Source: UBA8110 sp964597275
GTDB taxonomy: Bacteria; SAR324; NAC60-12
Assembly (NCBI GenBank): GCA_964597275.1
Contig: CAZQXS010000003.1
Location: 1 to 64,000 of the forward strand
Length of the DNA stretch: 64,000 nucleotides
Direction: 5' to 3'
A model generated the notes under the pieces. It searched no databases. It saw only the letters and a program-made list of their open reading frames with translations, and was not told the origin of the DNA. This document shows, piece by piece, positions 44,435 through 53,026 of this stretch. Position 1 is the first letter of the stretch. Each line of letters starts with the position of its first letter. Made by a program: the position numbers and the translations under genes.

Positions 44435-45307
44435 ATGAGCGTACTGATCAACAACTCAACCCGCCTGCTGGTGCAGGGCATCACCGGCTCCCAAGGGATG
44501 CTGCACACCAAGGGCTGCCGGGACTACGGCACCAACGTCGTCGGCGGCGTGACCCCCGGAAAGGGCGGTCAGGATTTCGAGGGCGTTCCCATCTTCAACA
44601 CCGTCGCCGAAGCCGTTGCCGCAACCGAGGCCAACGCGACCATGATCCTTGTGCCGCCGCCGTTTGCAGGCGATGCGGTCATGGAAGCCGCCGAGGCGCA
44701 AATCCCGCTGATTGTGGCGATCACTGAAGGAATTCCGGTGCAGGACATGGTGCGGGCGGTGCGTTACGTCCGGGAGCAGGGCTGTCGGCTGCTCGGCCCG
44801 AACTGTCCGGGTATCATCACGCCGGGGAAGTGCAAGATCGGCATCATGCCCGGCATGATCCACCAACCCGGAAAAGTCGGGGTGGTCTCACGCTCCGGAA
44901 CGCTCACCTACGAGGCGGTCGGGCAACTCACCCGCGCTGGGCTGGGGCAGTCCACCTGCATCGGCATCGGCGGCGATCCTATCAACGGCACCAACTTCAT
45001 TGACTGCCTGAGCCTCTTTCAGGACGATCCGGACACGGAAGCCGTGGTGATGATTGGGGAAATCGGCGGGGATGCCGAAGAACAGGCCGCTGCGTTTGCC
45101 AAGGCCAACATGACCAAGCCCATCGTCAGCTTCATCGCCGGGCAAACGGCTCCTCCCGGACGCCGCATGGGTCACGCCGGAGCGATCATCTCCGGAGGCC
45201 ATGGCACCGCCTCGGAAAAGATGGCGGCGTTGCAGGCGGCGGGCATCCATGTGGTGCAAACCCCTGCGGAGATTGGCGAAAAGATGGTTTCGGTGCTGGG
45301 AGCATGA
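44435..45307 (+). CDS. sucD: Succinyl-CoA ligase alpha subunit
   Basis: This 290-residue subunit has the CoA-binding Rossmann domain (LVQGITGSQGMLHTKGC), a ligase domain with SRSGTLTYEAVGQ, and the phosphorylated His247 in GHAGAIISGGHGTA. It works with SucC to make succinate and ATP or GTP. Its distance from sucC is unusual. The ridA-like gene begins one base after its stop. Confidence 0.96.
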   Translation: MSVLINNSTRLLVQGITGSQGMLHTKGCRDYGTNVVGGVTPGKGGQDFEGVPIFNTVAEAVAATEANATMILVPPPFAGDAVMEAAEAQIPLIVAITEGIPVQDMVRAVRYVREQGCRLLGPNCPGIITPGKCKIGIMPGMIHQPGKVGVVSRSGTLTYEAVGQLTRAGLGQSTCIGIGGDPINGTNFIDCLSLFQDDPDTEAVVMIGEIGGDAEEQAAAFAKANMTKPIVSFIAGQTAPPGRRMGHAGAIISGGHGTASEKMAALQAAGIHVVQTPAEIGEKMVSVLGA

Positions 45308-45308
45308 C

Positions 45309-45692
45309 ATGAAGAAAGCCATCCATCCTGCCAACGCTGCCCCGCCGAAGGGGCCATACACGCCCGGAATCGTCGCCAGCGGCCCCACGCTGTATGTCGC
45401 GGCGCAAGGGCCGTTCGACTCCGAAGGCAAGGTGGCCGGAGAGACCTTTGAAGAGCAGGTGGAACTGGTGTTCCAGAACCTCCGCAAGGTCGTCGAGGCC
45501 GCAGGCGGCAAGATGTCCGACATCGTCAAACTCACCGTGGTGTTTTCCGACTGGGCGAACTTTGCCGAAATGAACGAAATCTGCAAACGCCACCTCTCGG
45601 AACCCTATCCGGCACGCACCCCGATCCAATCGCAACTGCCGGGCGGGGCGTTGTTCTTGATGGACGCCATCGTCACCCTTGAAACGGAGTGA
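45309..45692 (+). CDS. RidA-family protein
   Basis: This 127-residue protein fits the YjgF/YER057c/UK114 (RidA) family. The typical start PPKGPYTPGIVASGPTLYVA is followed by EEQVELVFQNLRKVVEAAGG, and by the Arg of the active cleft in YPARTPIQSQLP. RidA proteins hydrolyse reactive 2-aminoacrylate and related enamines. It begins one base after sucD and precedes the isomerase-like gene, so the three are probably co-transcribed. Confidence 0.9.
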   Translation: MKKAIHPANAAPPKGPYTPGIVASGPTLYVAAQGPFDSEGKVAGETFEEQVELVFQNLRKVVEAAGGKMSDIVKLTVVFSDWANFAEMNEICKRHLSEPYPARTPIQSQLPGGALFLMDAIVTLETE

Positions 45693-45703
45693 GAAACCAG
45701 ATC

Positions 45704-46276
45704 ATGCCAAAAACCATTGAATTCTTCTACGACACCGTCAGTCCGTACTCCTACTTCGCCTCTGAGCGCATTGAGGCCCTGGCCGAGCGCAGCGGTGCGG
45801 AAATCCGCTGGCGTCCGTTCCTGTTGGGTGGTTTGCACAAAATCACGGGAAATACTCCTCCCGGCCTTCAGGACTTCAAGATGCCGTACCTTGGCAAGGA
45901 CTTGAAACGCCTCTCGAAGTTTCACGAGATTCCTTACCAATTCCCGCAACAGTTTCCTGCGAAGACGATCCTCGCACAACGCGCCCTTGTCGCACTTTCT
46001 GATGAGCAGCGTCCGGAGGCGACCCATGCGCTCTATCGGGCGTATTGGGTGGAGGGCGCGGATGTTTCCGATCCAGAGGTGGTGGCGAAGGCCACAGGTG
46101 CAGAAGCGGTGGAGGCGGCTAGCACCCAGCCCGTCAAGGATGCACTGATTGCCGCCACCGATGAAGCGGCCAAGCGCGGGGCGTATGGCGCTCCGGCGTT
46201 TTTTGTGGGCGAGGAGCAGTTCTTCGGGCAGGACCGCATGGACCTGCTGGAGGCGCACCTGCAAGGCCGGCTCTGA
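45704..46276 (+). CDS. DsbA-fold 2-hydroxychromene-2-carboxylate isomerase-like protein
   Basis: This 190-residue thioredoxin-fold protein is of the NahD/kappa-GST group. IEFFYDTVSPYSYFASERIE carries the catalytic Ser in place of the DsbA CxxC, and GAYGAPAFFVGEEQFFGQDRM is the typical C-terminal part. Members use glutathione to isomerise aromatic breakdown intermediates. No aromatic degradation genes are near, so the substrate is open. ATG 45704 is preferred to GTG 45689. Confidence 0.88.
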   Translation: MPKTIEFFYDTVSPYSYFASERIEALAERSGAEIRWRPFLLGGLHKITGNTPPGLQDFKMPYLGKDLKRLSKFHEIPYQFPQQFPAKTILAQRALVALSDEQRPEATHALYRAYWVEGADVSDPEVVAKATGAEAVEAASTQPVKDALIAATDEAAKRGAYGAPAFFVGEEQFFGQDRMDLLEAHLQGRL

Positions 46277-46329
46277 TCGGCACTCATCCTGCAAGAGACG
46301 GGCGTGTTCCGAAATCACATGCGAAAGCC

Positions 46330-47100
46330 ATGCTGAGACGAATCTTCCTCTGCTCGATCACCTGCGGCTTGCTGGCCCTGTTGAGCGCCCCCGTGCAGGC
46401 CAGCGAGGGCAACCGAACCATTTCCTCACTGGTCAGCGCCCAGCGTTTGCTGGAGCGCGTTCACAAAAACCACTCCCAAACCTTCCTCTGCGGATGCGCC
46501 TACAAGGGCGGGTTTCCGGACCACGCCTCCTGCGGCTACCTTCCCAAAAAGCAGGACACCGAGGCGTACATGGTGGTGTGGGCACCCGTGGTGCCGTTTC
46601 AGGTGTTTGGCACCCAACTCTCAGCCTGGCAAAAGGGCCACCCCAAGTGCAAGAACCGCCGGGGCAAGCTCTTCCGGGGGCGTCGTTGCGCGGAAAAAAC
46701 CAGCAAGCGCTACCGGCTCTTGCAGGCCGACCTCTACAACCTCCAGCCCATGATCGCCGAACTGGTGGGCCTCCGGACCCAAACCGGAACCCTGCCTTTC
46801 GAGAAGCGCGAGTTTGGCAGTTGCGATGTGGAAATCCAAAAAGGTGTGCTGGAACCGGGCGCGGACGTGCGCGGTGATGTCGCCCGCACCTTCTTTTACA
46901 TGGACCGGGTCTATCCGGATTTTGGCTTCATCAGCCCCGAACTGCGCCGTTCCCTCGACTCATGGAATCTTGAAGATCCCGTGGACGCATGGGAGTGCCA
47001 GCGCGCCCGGCGCATTCAGGAAATTCAGGGGAACCTCAACCCCGTCCTGAAGGAGGCGTGCTACCACGCCGTCACCCACGGAATGATCTCCTTGCGCTGA
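46330..47100 (+). CDS. Secreted endonuclease I (EndA) homologue lacking the catalytic His-Glu
   Basis: This 256-residue protein has a signal peptide (cleavage near APVQASEG) and the endonuclease I pattern: FLCGCAYKGG, ASCGYLPKK, VVPFQVFG, DLYNLQP, RGDVARTFFYM and IQGNLNPVLKEAC, with family cysteines kept. In active enzymes (E. coli EndA, Vibrio Vvn) the core reads EWEHVVP, where Glu and His do the catalysis. Here it reads VWAPVVP, with Ala85-Pro86 in those places. The metal-binding Asn of YNLQP is kept. Nuclease activity is therefore unlikely, and a DNA- or cell-wall-binding role is possible. The frame is intact, so this is a pseudoenzyme, not a broken gene. Confidence 0.85.
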   Translation: MLRRIFLCSITCGLLALLSAPVQASEGNRTISSLVSAQRLLERVHKNHSQTFLCGCAYKGGFPDHASCGYLPKKQDTEAYMVVWAPVVPFQVFGTQLSAWQKGHPKCKNRRGKLFRGRRCAEKTSKRYRLLQADLYNLQPMIAELVGLRTQTGTLPFEKREFGSCDVEIQKGVLEPGADVRGDVARTFFYMDRVYPDFGFISPELRRSLDSWNLEDPVDAWECQRARRIQEIQGNLNPVLKEACYHAVTHGMISLR

Positions 47101-47192
47101 AAAACGGCCTTTCCTCCAGCGGCAGTTCCGGGTGATGGAGGTGATGGGCGGCCGCATGGGTGTGATGTCAAAAGCCTGCAAGGGGGGCGAAC

Positions 47193-47210
47193 ACTCGGAA
47201 CACTCCGAGT
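47193..47210. other. Short perfect hairpin downstream of the EndA-like gene
   Basis: ACTCGGA and TCCGAGT form a seven-base-pair stem with a four-base loop. No T-run follows in either direction, so it is a weak terminator candidate at best. It lies about 93 bases after the EndA-like stop. Confidence 0.4.
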
Positions 47211-47262
47211 CCTGAACCCCTCGGCGAGGGTCGAGCCTGCGGCCCTCACCCCACCTGTTGGG

Positions 47263-47291
47263 TTGACTCCCCCGTCAAAATTGAGTAGGGT
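47263..47291 (+). promoter_or_regulatory. Possible sigma-70 promoter of the oxygenase operon
   Basis: TTGACT (47263-47268), 17 bases, then TAGGGT (47286-47291). The -35 box and spacing are good; the -10 box is weak. Transcription would start about 25 bases before ATG 47322. Confidence 0.35.
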
Positions 47292-47321
47292 TGTTGCGAC
47301 GACCCTGCTCAACCAAAAACC

Positions 47322-48392
47322 ATGTCCTCACAACCAACCAACATTCCCAGCGTGGATTTGAACCGCTGGATGAACGGCTCTCCGGCAGACCGCACCCAAC
47401 TGGCCGCAGAACTTCGCATCATTTGCCATGAAATCGGATTTTTCTACCTCGTCAACCACGGAGTTTCGGAAGCCTTTCTGGACCAGCACATGGAGCGCCT
47501 GCGGGCGTTCTTCGGCCTCCCGGAGGAACACAAGCAAACCCTCGACAAGGCTCACTCCCCGCAATTCCGGGGCTGGGAGGCGCTGGGGTCGGAGTTGACC
47601 AACAACCAAGTGGACTACCGGGAGCAGATTGACATTGGCCCCGAACGACCGCCTTTGGAAAATCCCGAGCCGTACTACATGCGCTTGGTGGGCTACAACC
47701 AGTGGCCGGATGTGGCCCTGCTTCCCGGATTTCAGGAGATTGCCACCGAGTATCTGGAAAAGATGACCGTGGTGGCCCGACAACTGCTGGCGCTGATGTC
47801 GGTGTCGCTGGGCTTGCCGGAATCCGTAATCGAGGACCGTTTTGGCAGCGAGCCGGAGTCCCACATCAAGCTGGTTCGCTACCCGCCCACCGGAGAGCAT
47901 GGCTATGGCGTGGGCGCCCACAAGGATTCCGGCTACCTCACGCTCTTGCTGCAAGACGACTGCGGCGGGCTGGAAATCCAAACCCAGCAGGGGGAGTGGA
48001 TTCCGGCCACTCCGGTGCGGGGGAGCCTCGTCATCAACATTGGCGAACTGCTCCAGCAGATGACGCATCATTACTACGTTGCCACGCCGCACCGAGTCAT
48101 CAACGCCGGAGCCAAGGTGCGCTATTCCTCAGCTTACTTCTACTGCCCCGACCTTGACTCCAACTTGGATCCCTTGCCCCTCGCATCCGAGTTGATCGAA
48201 CGGGCGCAAAACAGCGAATACCATCGCTCGGCAGGGGTGATGGCAACTCGCTCGGAGCTGAAAAAAGGCACCGGGGGCATGGCCAGCAAAAACCGCTACA
48301 CCTGCTTTGGCGACAAGTACTGGGAACGCTGGATTCGGAGCTATCCCGAAATCGCCCGCAAGCACCATCCTGACCTGATGGCCCAAGTCTGA
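47322..48392 (+). CDS. 2-oxoglutarate/Fe(II) oxygenase of the isopenicillin N synthase family
   Basis: This 356-residue enzyme has the DIOX_N domain (IPSVDLNRW, IGFFYLVNHGV) and the 2OG-Fe(II) domain with iron ligands His200 and Asp202 (GAHKDSG) and His257 (TPHRV), plus Arg267-x-Ser269 for 2-oxoglutarate. It would hydroxylate or desaturate a small molecule. The next gene begins 5 bases downstream and encodes a PLP decarboxylase, so the substrate may be an amino acid or amine. The exact reaction cannot be assigned. Confidence 0.9.
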   Translation: MSSQPTNIPSVDLNRWMNGSPADRTQLAAELRIICHEIGFFYLVNHGVSEAFLDQHMERLRAFFGLPEEHKQTLDKAHSPQFRGWEALGSELTNNQVDYREQIDIGPERPPLENPEPYYMRLVGYNQWPDVALLPGFQEIATEYLEKMTVVARQLLALMSVSLGLPESVIEDRFGSEPESHIKLVRYPPTGEHGYGVGAHKDSGYLTLLLQDDCGGLEIQTQQGEWIPATPVRGSLVINIGELLQQMTHHYYVATPHRVINAGAKVRYSSAYFYCPDLDSNLDPLPLASELIERAQNSEYHRSAGVMATRSELKKGTGGMASKNRYTCFGDKYWERWIRSYPEIARKHHPDLMAQV

Positions 48393-48396
48393 CCGG

Positions 48397-49650
48397 ATGG
48401 CCGCAACCGCATCGTTCAGCCGCGGAAACGACTCCTCGTTTGCCGCCGATTCCGCAGGCTTGCAGCAGGCGTTGCAACTGCTCTTGTCGGCATCACCTTC
48501 CGACGCAAACTCGGCAGGAACCCTGCCCTCCAATCTTCCGGAGACGGGGCTGGGCGAATCGGCAACGCTCGACCTGATTGCTCCGGTCATTCTTGGCGGT
48601 GCCCGGCGGCTGAACGCTCCGGACGCACTGGCGCACATGGACCCGCCCACTCCGTGGATTGCGTGGGCGACCACACTTTGGAACGCCGCGCTCAACCAAA
48701 ATCTGCTGCATCCCGATGTGGCCCCCGTTGCCCGTGATGTGGAAGCACGGGTGGTGAACTGGCTCGCTCCGCATTTTGGCATGGACGGAGGGCACATGAC
48801 TCCGGGTTCGACAGTGGCCAACCTCACCGCGCTTTGGGCGGCGCGGGAAGTCCGGGGAATCCGTAAGGTGATCGCATCTGAGGGATCCCACCTTTCCGTG
48901 GCCAAAGCCGCACACTTGCTGGGATTGGATTACGTTGCGATTCCAACGGATGCTCAGGGACGGATGCTGCCGGATGCCTTGCCTTCGGGTTATGACGACG
49001 CCTGTCTGGTCCTCACCGCTGGAACCACCAGTGCGGGGGCGGTGGACCCGCTGGAACTGGCCGGGTGTGCTGCATGGACGCATGTGGATGCCGCATGGGC
49101 AGGGCCGTTGCGGCTTTCGGACCAACACGCGGCGGTGTTGCAGGGACTCGAGAACGCGGATTCGGTTTCGGTTTCCGCGCACAAGTGGTTCTTCCAACCC
49201 AAGGAGTCGGCATTGATCTTCTTCCGGAACACCACCGAGGCCCATCCCGCCATCAGTTTCGGAGGTGCCTACCTTGCGGTTCCCAACATCGGCTTGCTCG
49301 GCTCGCACGGGGCGGTCGCGGTTCCGCTGTTGGCCACCCTGCTGGCGTGGGGCCGAGCCGGACTCGCCGAGCGCATTGACCGCACCATGGCCGTGGCGCA
49401 AGCGTTACACGAACGCCTGTCCGCCCACCCCAAGATCGAGGTGTTCGGCCCCGCAACCACCGGAGTCGTTTTGTGGAAACTCGCCACGGAAGAGGCAACC
49501 CTGCGGACCTTTGCGGACCTGCCAGACGGCTCCGTTTCCAAAACGGGATTGCTCGGCGAGACGTGGCTGCGCAACGTGGCCGCCAATCCAAACGTTGATC
49601 TGGAGAGGCTGTGGCCGAAAATGGAACAGGCGGCGAGCAAGGCAGGATGA
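48397..49650 (+). CDS. Group II PLP-dependent decarboxylase-like protein
   Basis: This 417-residue enzyme is of the glutamate/aromatic amino acid decarboxylase fold. Visible are the phosphate-binding segment MTPGSTVANLTALWAAR, the cofactor Asp in WTHVDAAWAGPL, and the Schiff-base Lys263 in SAHKWFFQPKE. It is shorter than aromatic decarboxylases (about 470), mainly at the C-terminus. It follows the oxygenase by 5 bases and overlaps the acyltransferase by four bases (ATGA). Decarboxylation of an amino acid is likely but the substrate is unknown. Confidence 0.85.
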   Translation: MAATASFSRGNDSSFAADSAGLQQALQLLLSASPSDANSAGTLPSNLPETGLGESATLDLIAPVILGGARRLNAPDALAHMDPPTPWIAWATTLWNAALNQNLLHPDVAPVARDVEARVVNWLAPHFGMDGGHMTPGSTVANLTALWAAREVRGIRKVIASEGSHLSVAKAAHLLGLDYVAIPTDAQGRMLPDALPSGYDDACLVLTAGTTSAGAVDPLELAGCAAWTHVDAAWAGPLRLSDQHAAVLQGLENADSVSVSAHKWFFQPKESALIFFRNTTEAHPAISFGGAYLAVPNIGLLGSHGAVAVPLLATLLAWGRAGLAERIDRTMAVAQALHERLSAHPKIEVFGPATTGVVLWKLATEEATLRTFADLPDGSVSKTGLLGETWLRNVAANPNVDLERLWPKMEQAASKAG

Positions 49651-50246
49651 CGAAATCGGAACCGCGCCTGCTCACCCTGCGCTACTGGATTGGCTCGACG
49701 TGGATGAAGCTGTGGGGCTGGAAGTTCGAGGGCAACTTTCCCGCTCAGGGCAAGTTTGTGCTGATCGTTGCTCCACACACCAGCGGCTGGGACTTTCCCC
49801 ACATGATCGCGGTCATGTTTTGGTTGCGCACACAGGTGTCGTGGCTGGGCAAGCACACGCTCTTCCAGCCGCCGTTTGGACGACTCCTGCGCGGCTTGGG
49901 TGGGGTTCCGGTGGACCGTCGTAGCTCGCACGGGCTGGTGGAGCAAATCGCCGAGCTTTTTTCCCAGCAAGACAACCTGATCATCGGCATGGCGCCGGAA
50001 AGCACTCGTGTCCGAACCGATTCTTGGAAATCGGGTTTCTACCACATCGCCTGCCGGGCGCAGGTGCCCATCCTGCCGTGCTACATTGACTATCCGCAAA
50101 AGCAAGTGGGGCTTGGGCCTGCGCTGTGCCCCTCCGGAAATGTGGTTCAGGACATGGGCACCCTCCGCACGTTCTACCAGAATTTTCGCGGCGCCAATCC
50201 GGATCAGGAATCGGTGATCGTCCTCAAGGAAGAGCAGAGCGGGTAA
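49647..50246 (+). CDS. PlsC-type acyltransferase
   Basis: This 199-residue protein has the glycerolipid acyltransferase motifs in modified form: APHTSGWDFPHM with the H-x4-D pair, VPVDRRSSHG, and APESTRVRTDSWKSGFYHIA in place of FPEGTR. This variant group occurs widely as predicted 1-acylglycerol-phosphate acyltransferases. Its start overlaps the decarboxylase stop, so the three genes from 47322 form one unit. It may acylate the product of the first two enzymes or act in lipid synthesis. Confidence 0.82.
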   Translation: MTKSEPRLLTLRYWIGSTWMKLWGWKFEGNFPAQGKFVLIVAPHTSGWDFPHMIAVMFWLRTQVSWLGKHTLFQPPFGRLLRGLGGVPVDRRSSHGLVEQIAELFSQQDNLIIGMAPESTRVRTDSWKSGFYHIACRAQVPILPCYIDYPQKQVGLGPALCPSGNVVQDMGTLRTFYQNFRGANPDQESVIVLKEEQSG

Positions 50247-50297
50247 GGGATTTCAACAAGCGCAATGGGGGCTTGCATAGGGGGAAGCCTCCGGGAA

Positions 50298-51572
50298 TCA
50301 GCCAATCCGGGAAGCCATCCACGCCGCGATGGAGAGCAATTGCGAATCCTCCCTCACGCGGCCAATAGTCTGCACTCCCACGGGCAGTCTGCGTGGGCCG
50401 TGGTGCCCGGGCAGACTCACCGCCGGAGTGCCGAGCGCGGTCCACATGCGGTTGAAGACGGGATCGCCGGAATCGGCCAGCCCCTCCGGTGCCTCGCCGG
50501 GGGCGCTGGGAGCCAGCAGCACGTCATAGTCGGAAAACACCGTTTCCAGTGAACGCTGGCACAATTGGATCATCGCTCTGGCTTGCCGCTCCTCCAAGCG
50601 TGAAATCTCAAATCCGGGGTCCAGCACTCCCCGCAGGGTCTCGCTGACCCACTCGCGTTTTTCAGTCAGTTCATGGCTGAGGCACCGTGCGCCTTCTGCG
50701 ACAAAGACGGTGTTCTGCGCCTCACACAAGCCGTCAAATTCCGGAGGAAGTCGCAACTCCTGCACGTCTGCTCCTGCATTGGATAACTTGGCGGCGGCGG
50801 TTTCCACGGCGCTTTGCATGGCAGGTTCGGCCTGTGCCCATTGCGGAGTGCGGCAGAGTCCGATTTTCGGGGGTTGCGTCAAAGGAGTCAACTCTGCGGT
50901 TTCGCCCAGCAAGGCGGCACGGAAGCGCTGAAAATCCTCCACGCTGTGGGCAAAGGCACCCAAGGTGTCCAGCGAGGGGACGAGCTGCTTGATTCCCGAA
51001 AAGGGCAGGTCGCCATAGCTGGCCTTGTAGCCAAAGGTGCCGCAGTAGGAGGCGGGGCGAATCACCGAGCCGCTGGTTTGCGTGCCAAGGGCAAGCGGAA
51101 CCATCCCTGCTGCCACTGCCGCCGCCGATCCGCTGGAGGAGCCTCCGGGCGTGTGGGCAGGGTTGTGCGGATTCGTGGTCTTGCCCGTGGTGCGGCAGGC
51201 GAACTCGGTGGTCACGGTTTTGCCCATGATCACCGCTCCGGCCCGACGCAGCAGCGCCACACATGCTGCATCCCACGCGGGGCGGTTCCCCTCGTAAATC
51301 GGAGAGCCGTAGCAGGTCGGCTGGTCCGACGTGTCAATGATGTCCTTGATGCCGACCGGAATGCCGTGCAAGGGGCCAGTTCCGGGAGTCTGATCCCACA
51401 AACGCGCTTCTGCCAATGCCAAATCAGGATCGAGGTGAATCCACGCGCCCACCACGTCTTCCTGCTCTCGGATTTGTTCCAGACAAGCTGACACCAAGGC
51501 TTCGCTCGTCAGGTGTCCCTCCTTGATTTCACGGGCCGCTTCGCTGGCAGATCGTTGATGCAATTCTTTCAT
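50298..51572 (-). CDS. Amidase-signature hydrolase
   Basis: This 424-residue protein is of the amidase-signature family with the Ser-Ser-Lys triad: Lys in GIPVGIKDIID, the glycine/serine-rich PGGSSSGSAAAVAAG, and the nucleophile Ser in QTSGSVIRPA. It hydrolyses an amide bond of unknown substrate. GatA is unlikely because no gatB or gatC is near and the length is short. ATG 51572 is preferred, because the longer frame to 51677 runs into a dispersed repeat. Confidence 0.88.
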   Translation of the reverse strand: MKELHQRSASEAAREIKEGHLTSEALVSACLEQIREQEDVVGAWIHLDPDLALAEARLWDQTPGTGPLHGIPVGIKDIIDTSDQPTCYGSPIYEGNRPAWDAACVALLRRAGAVIMGKTVTTEFACRTTGKTTNPHNPAHTPGGSSSGSAAAVAAGMVPLALGTQTSGSVIRPASYCGTFGYKASYGDLPFSGIKQLVPSLDTLGAFAHSVEDFQRFRAALLGETAELTPLTQPPKIGLCRTPQWAQAEPAMQSAVETAAAKLSNAGADVQELRLPPEFDGLCEAQNTVFVAEGARCLSHELTEKREWVSETLRGVLDPGFEISRLEERQARAMIQLCQRSLETVFSDYDVLLAPSAPGEAPEGLADSGDPVFNRMWTALGTPAVSLPGHHGPRRLPVGVQTIGRVREDSQLLSIAAWMASRIG

Positions 51573-51652
51573 GGCTGTCTTTTCGATTGAGTGATGGCCT
51601 TTAGGAAGTTTGGGCAGTTGTTGTCTTGTAATGCTTTGGTCTGGCACTCCCC

Positions 51653-51713
51653 GTTCGTGCTGAGCTTGTCGAAGCATGGACGGGGTTCGCCCTTCGGCAA
51701 GCTCAGGACGAAC
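51653..51713. repeat. Dispersed inverted repeat, copy 4
   Basis: Arms at 51653-51674 and 51692-51713 form an imperfect inverted pair of the same family as copies 1 to 3. It lies between the amidase gene start and the convergent end of the MFS gene. Confidence 0.85.
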
Positions 51714-51757
51714 GGAGATTACGCAAGCAGATCATGCTAGCATTTACTACGGTATCA

Positions 51758-52984
51758 CTACCGAAGGGTGGTGTGACGCTTCAACATCCGCAGCATCAGC
51801 ACCATGCCGAAGCACACCCCGCTCAGCAGCAGCAGGGCGGGGGTGAAGCCCCCGGTGGAGTCGGAGATCAGGCCCAGGCTGACCGGCCCCAAAACCCCGC
51901 CGATTTCTGCTGCCGTGAAAAACATCCCACCTGCCGCGCCAGTGTCCCGCTCGCTGATGTCCGGAATCTCAACAAGCACGAGCAGCAAAATCGTCATCAT
52001 GGAGCCTTGCGTCAGTCCTTTCAGCACGAGTCCGGCGAGGAGCAGTTCGGGAGTTTCCGAGCAGAGCAGCAACACCGCAACTCCGGCACATGCAAACAAT
52101 CCGGCCAGAATCGGGATGCGGCGTTCGGGAGTCGCCAGCCTTGGAAACACCAGCACGGCGACAATCCCGGCCACGGTGGGAATCGAAGCCCAGAAGCCCG
52201 CATGGTCTGCCGTGAGTCCACGGGTTTGCAGGATTTCGTGCAGCCAGTTGCTGAGTCCGTGGTTGTAGAGAAAAATTCCGATGCTCAGCAGCAGCACCCA
52301 CTGCACTGCCGGAATCCGGACCAGCCGCGCGAAAATCTCAAGTTGGGGTGGACGCTCCACATGGGACTGCTGTTGCTCCAATTCACGGTTCGCCGAATGC
52401 GAACTGATCACCAGCCAGAGCAAGCCGAAGGACAGCACCACCACGCCGTAAACCAACAGCACCTGCCGCCACTCTCCCTCCAGCCACGGCATCATCACGG
52501 CATTGGTCAGGGAGAGGGCGGCGATGCCTCCGAGGGCGGGTCCGGTGACATAAAGCCCCATCGCCAGTCCACGCTGTGGGCCATCGAACCAGAGCCGGAT
52601 GAGCTTGGGTGCCCCAACGGAAACCAGCGGTCCTCCCAGCCCAAACACGCCCACGGCAAGCAACAGTGTGAGGTGTCCGGAGGCCATGCCCCGCAGCAGG
52701 CACGAGAGTCCAATCAAACCCGACGCGAACAGCAAGGAACGACGCAGGCCAATCCGATCCACCAAGGCTCCGCAGGGCAGGGCCGAGCCAAGGTAAACAA
52801 ACTGCCACGCCCCCAACACGGTGCCCATCGCAGCGTAGCTCATTTGCAGATCTGCGGTGATGGGCCGCACCAGCGGAGCCAGCGCACTGGCGGTGAGGCC
52901 AAACCCGAAGTACAGCAGCCACACCCCAAACAGCATCATCCAGCGGTACGGGTGCGCTGTCGGCAAAACTTGTGAACCGTTCAA
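51758..52984 (-). CDS. MFS transporter
   Basis: This 408-residue protein has 12 hydrophobic segments. The MFS motif is seen in GALVDRIGLRRSLLF between helices 2 and 3, and again in the second half (PRLATPERRIPIL). It resembles nitrate/nitrite-porter-like and sugar-phosphate-like MFS proteins, but no substrate can be named. The start is uncertain: TTG 52984 gives the full first helix, while ATG 52939 would cut before it. Confidence 0.82.
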   Translation of the reverse strand: MNGSQVLPTAHPYRWMMLFGVWLLYFGFGLTASALAPLVRPITADLQMSYAAMGTVLGAWQFVYLGSALPCGALVDRIGLRRSLLFASGLIGLSCLLRGMASGHLTLLLAVGVFGLGGPLVSVGAPKLIRLWFDGPQRGLAMGLYVTGPALGGIAALSLTNAVMMPWLEGEWRQVLLVYGVVVLSFGLLWLVISSHSANRELEQQQSHVERPPQLEIFARLVRIPAVQWVLLLSIGIFLYNHGLSNWLHEILQTRGLTADHAGFWASIPTVAGIVAVLVFPRLATPERRIPILAGLFACAGVAVLLLCSETPELLLAGLVLKGLTQGSMMTILLLVLVEIPDISERDTGAAGGMFFTAAEIGGVLGPVSLGLISDSTGGFTPALLLLSGVCFGMVLMLRMLKRHTTLR

Positions 52985-53026
52985 CTCAACGAGGGTGTGA
53001 AATCAGCGATGCGGGCGGTCCCGAAG

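Noticed and set aside
51573..51677. N-terminal extension of the amidase
   Set aside because: The extra residues are translated from a dispersed repeat copy (LRQAQHER) and are absent from the amidase family.
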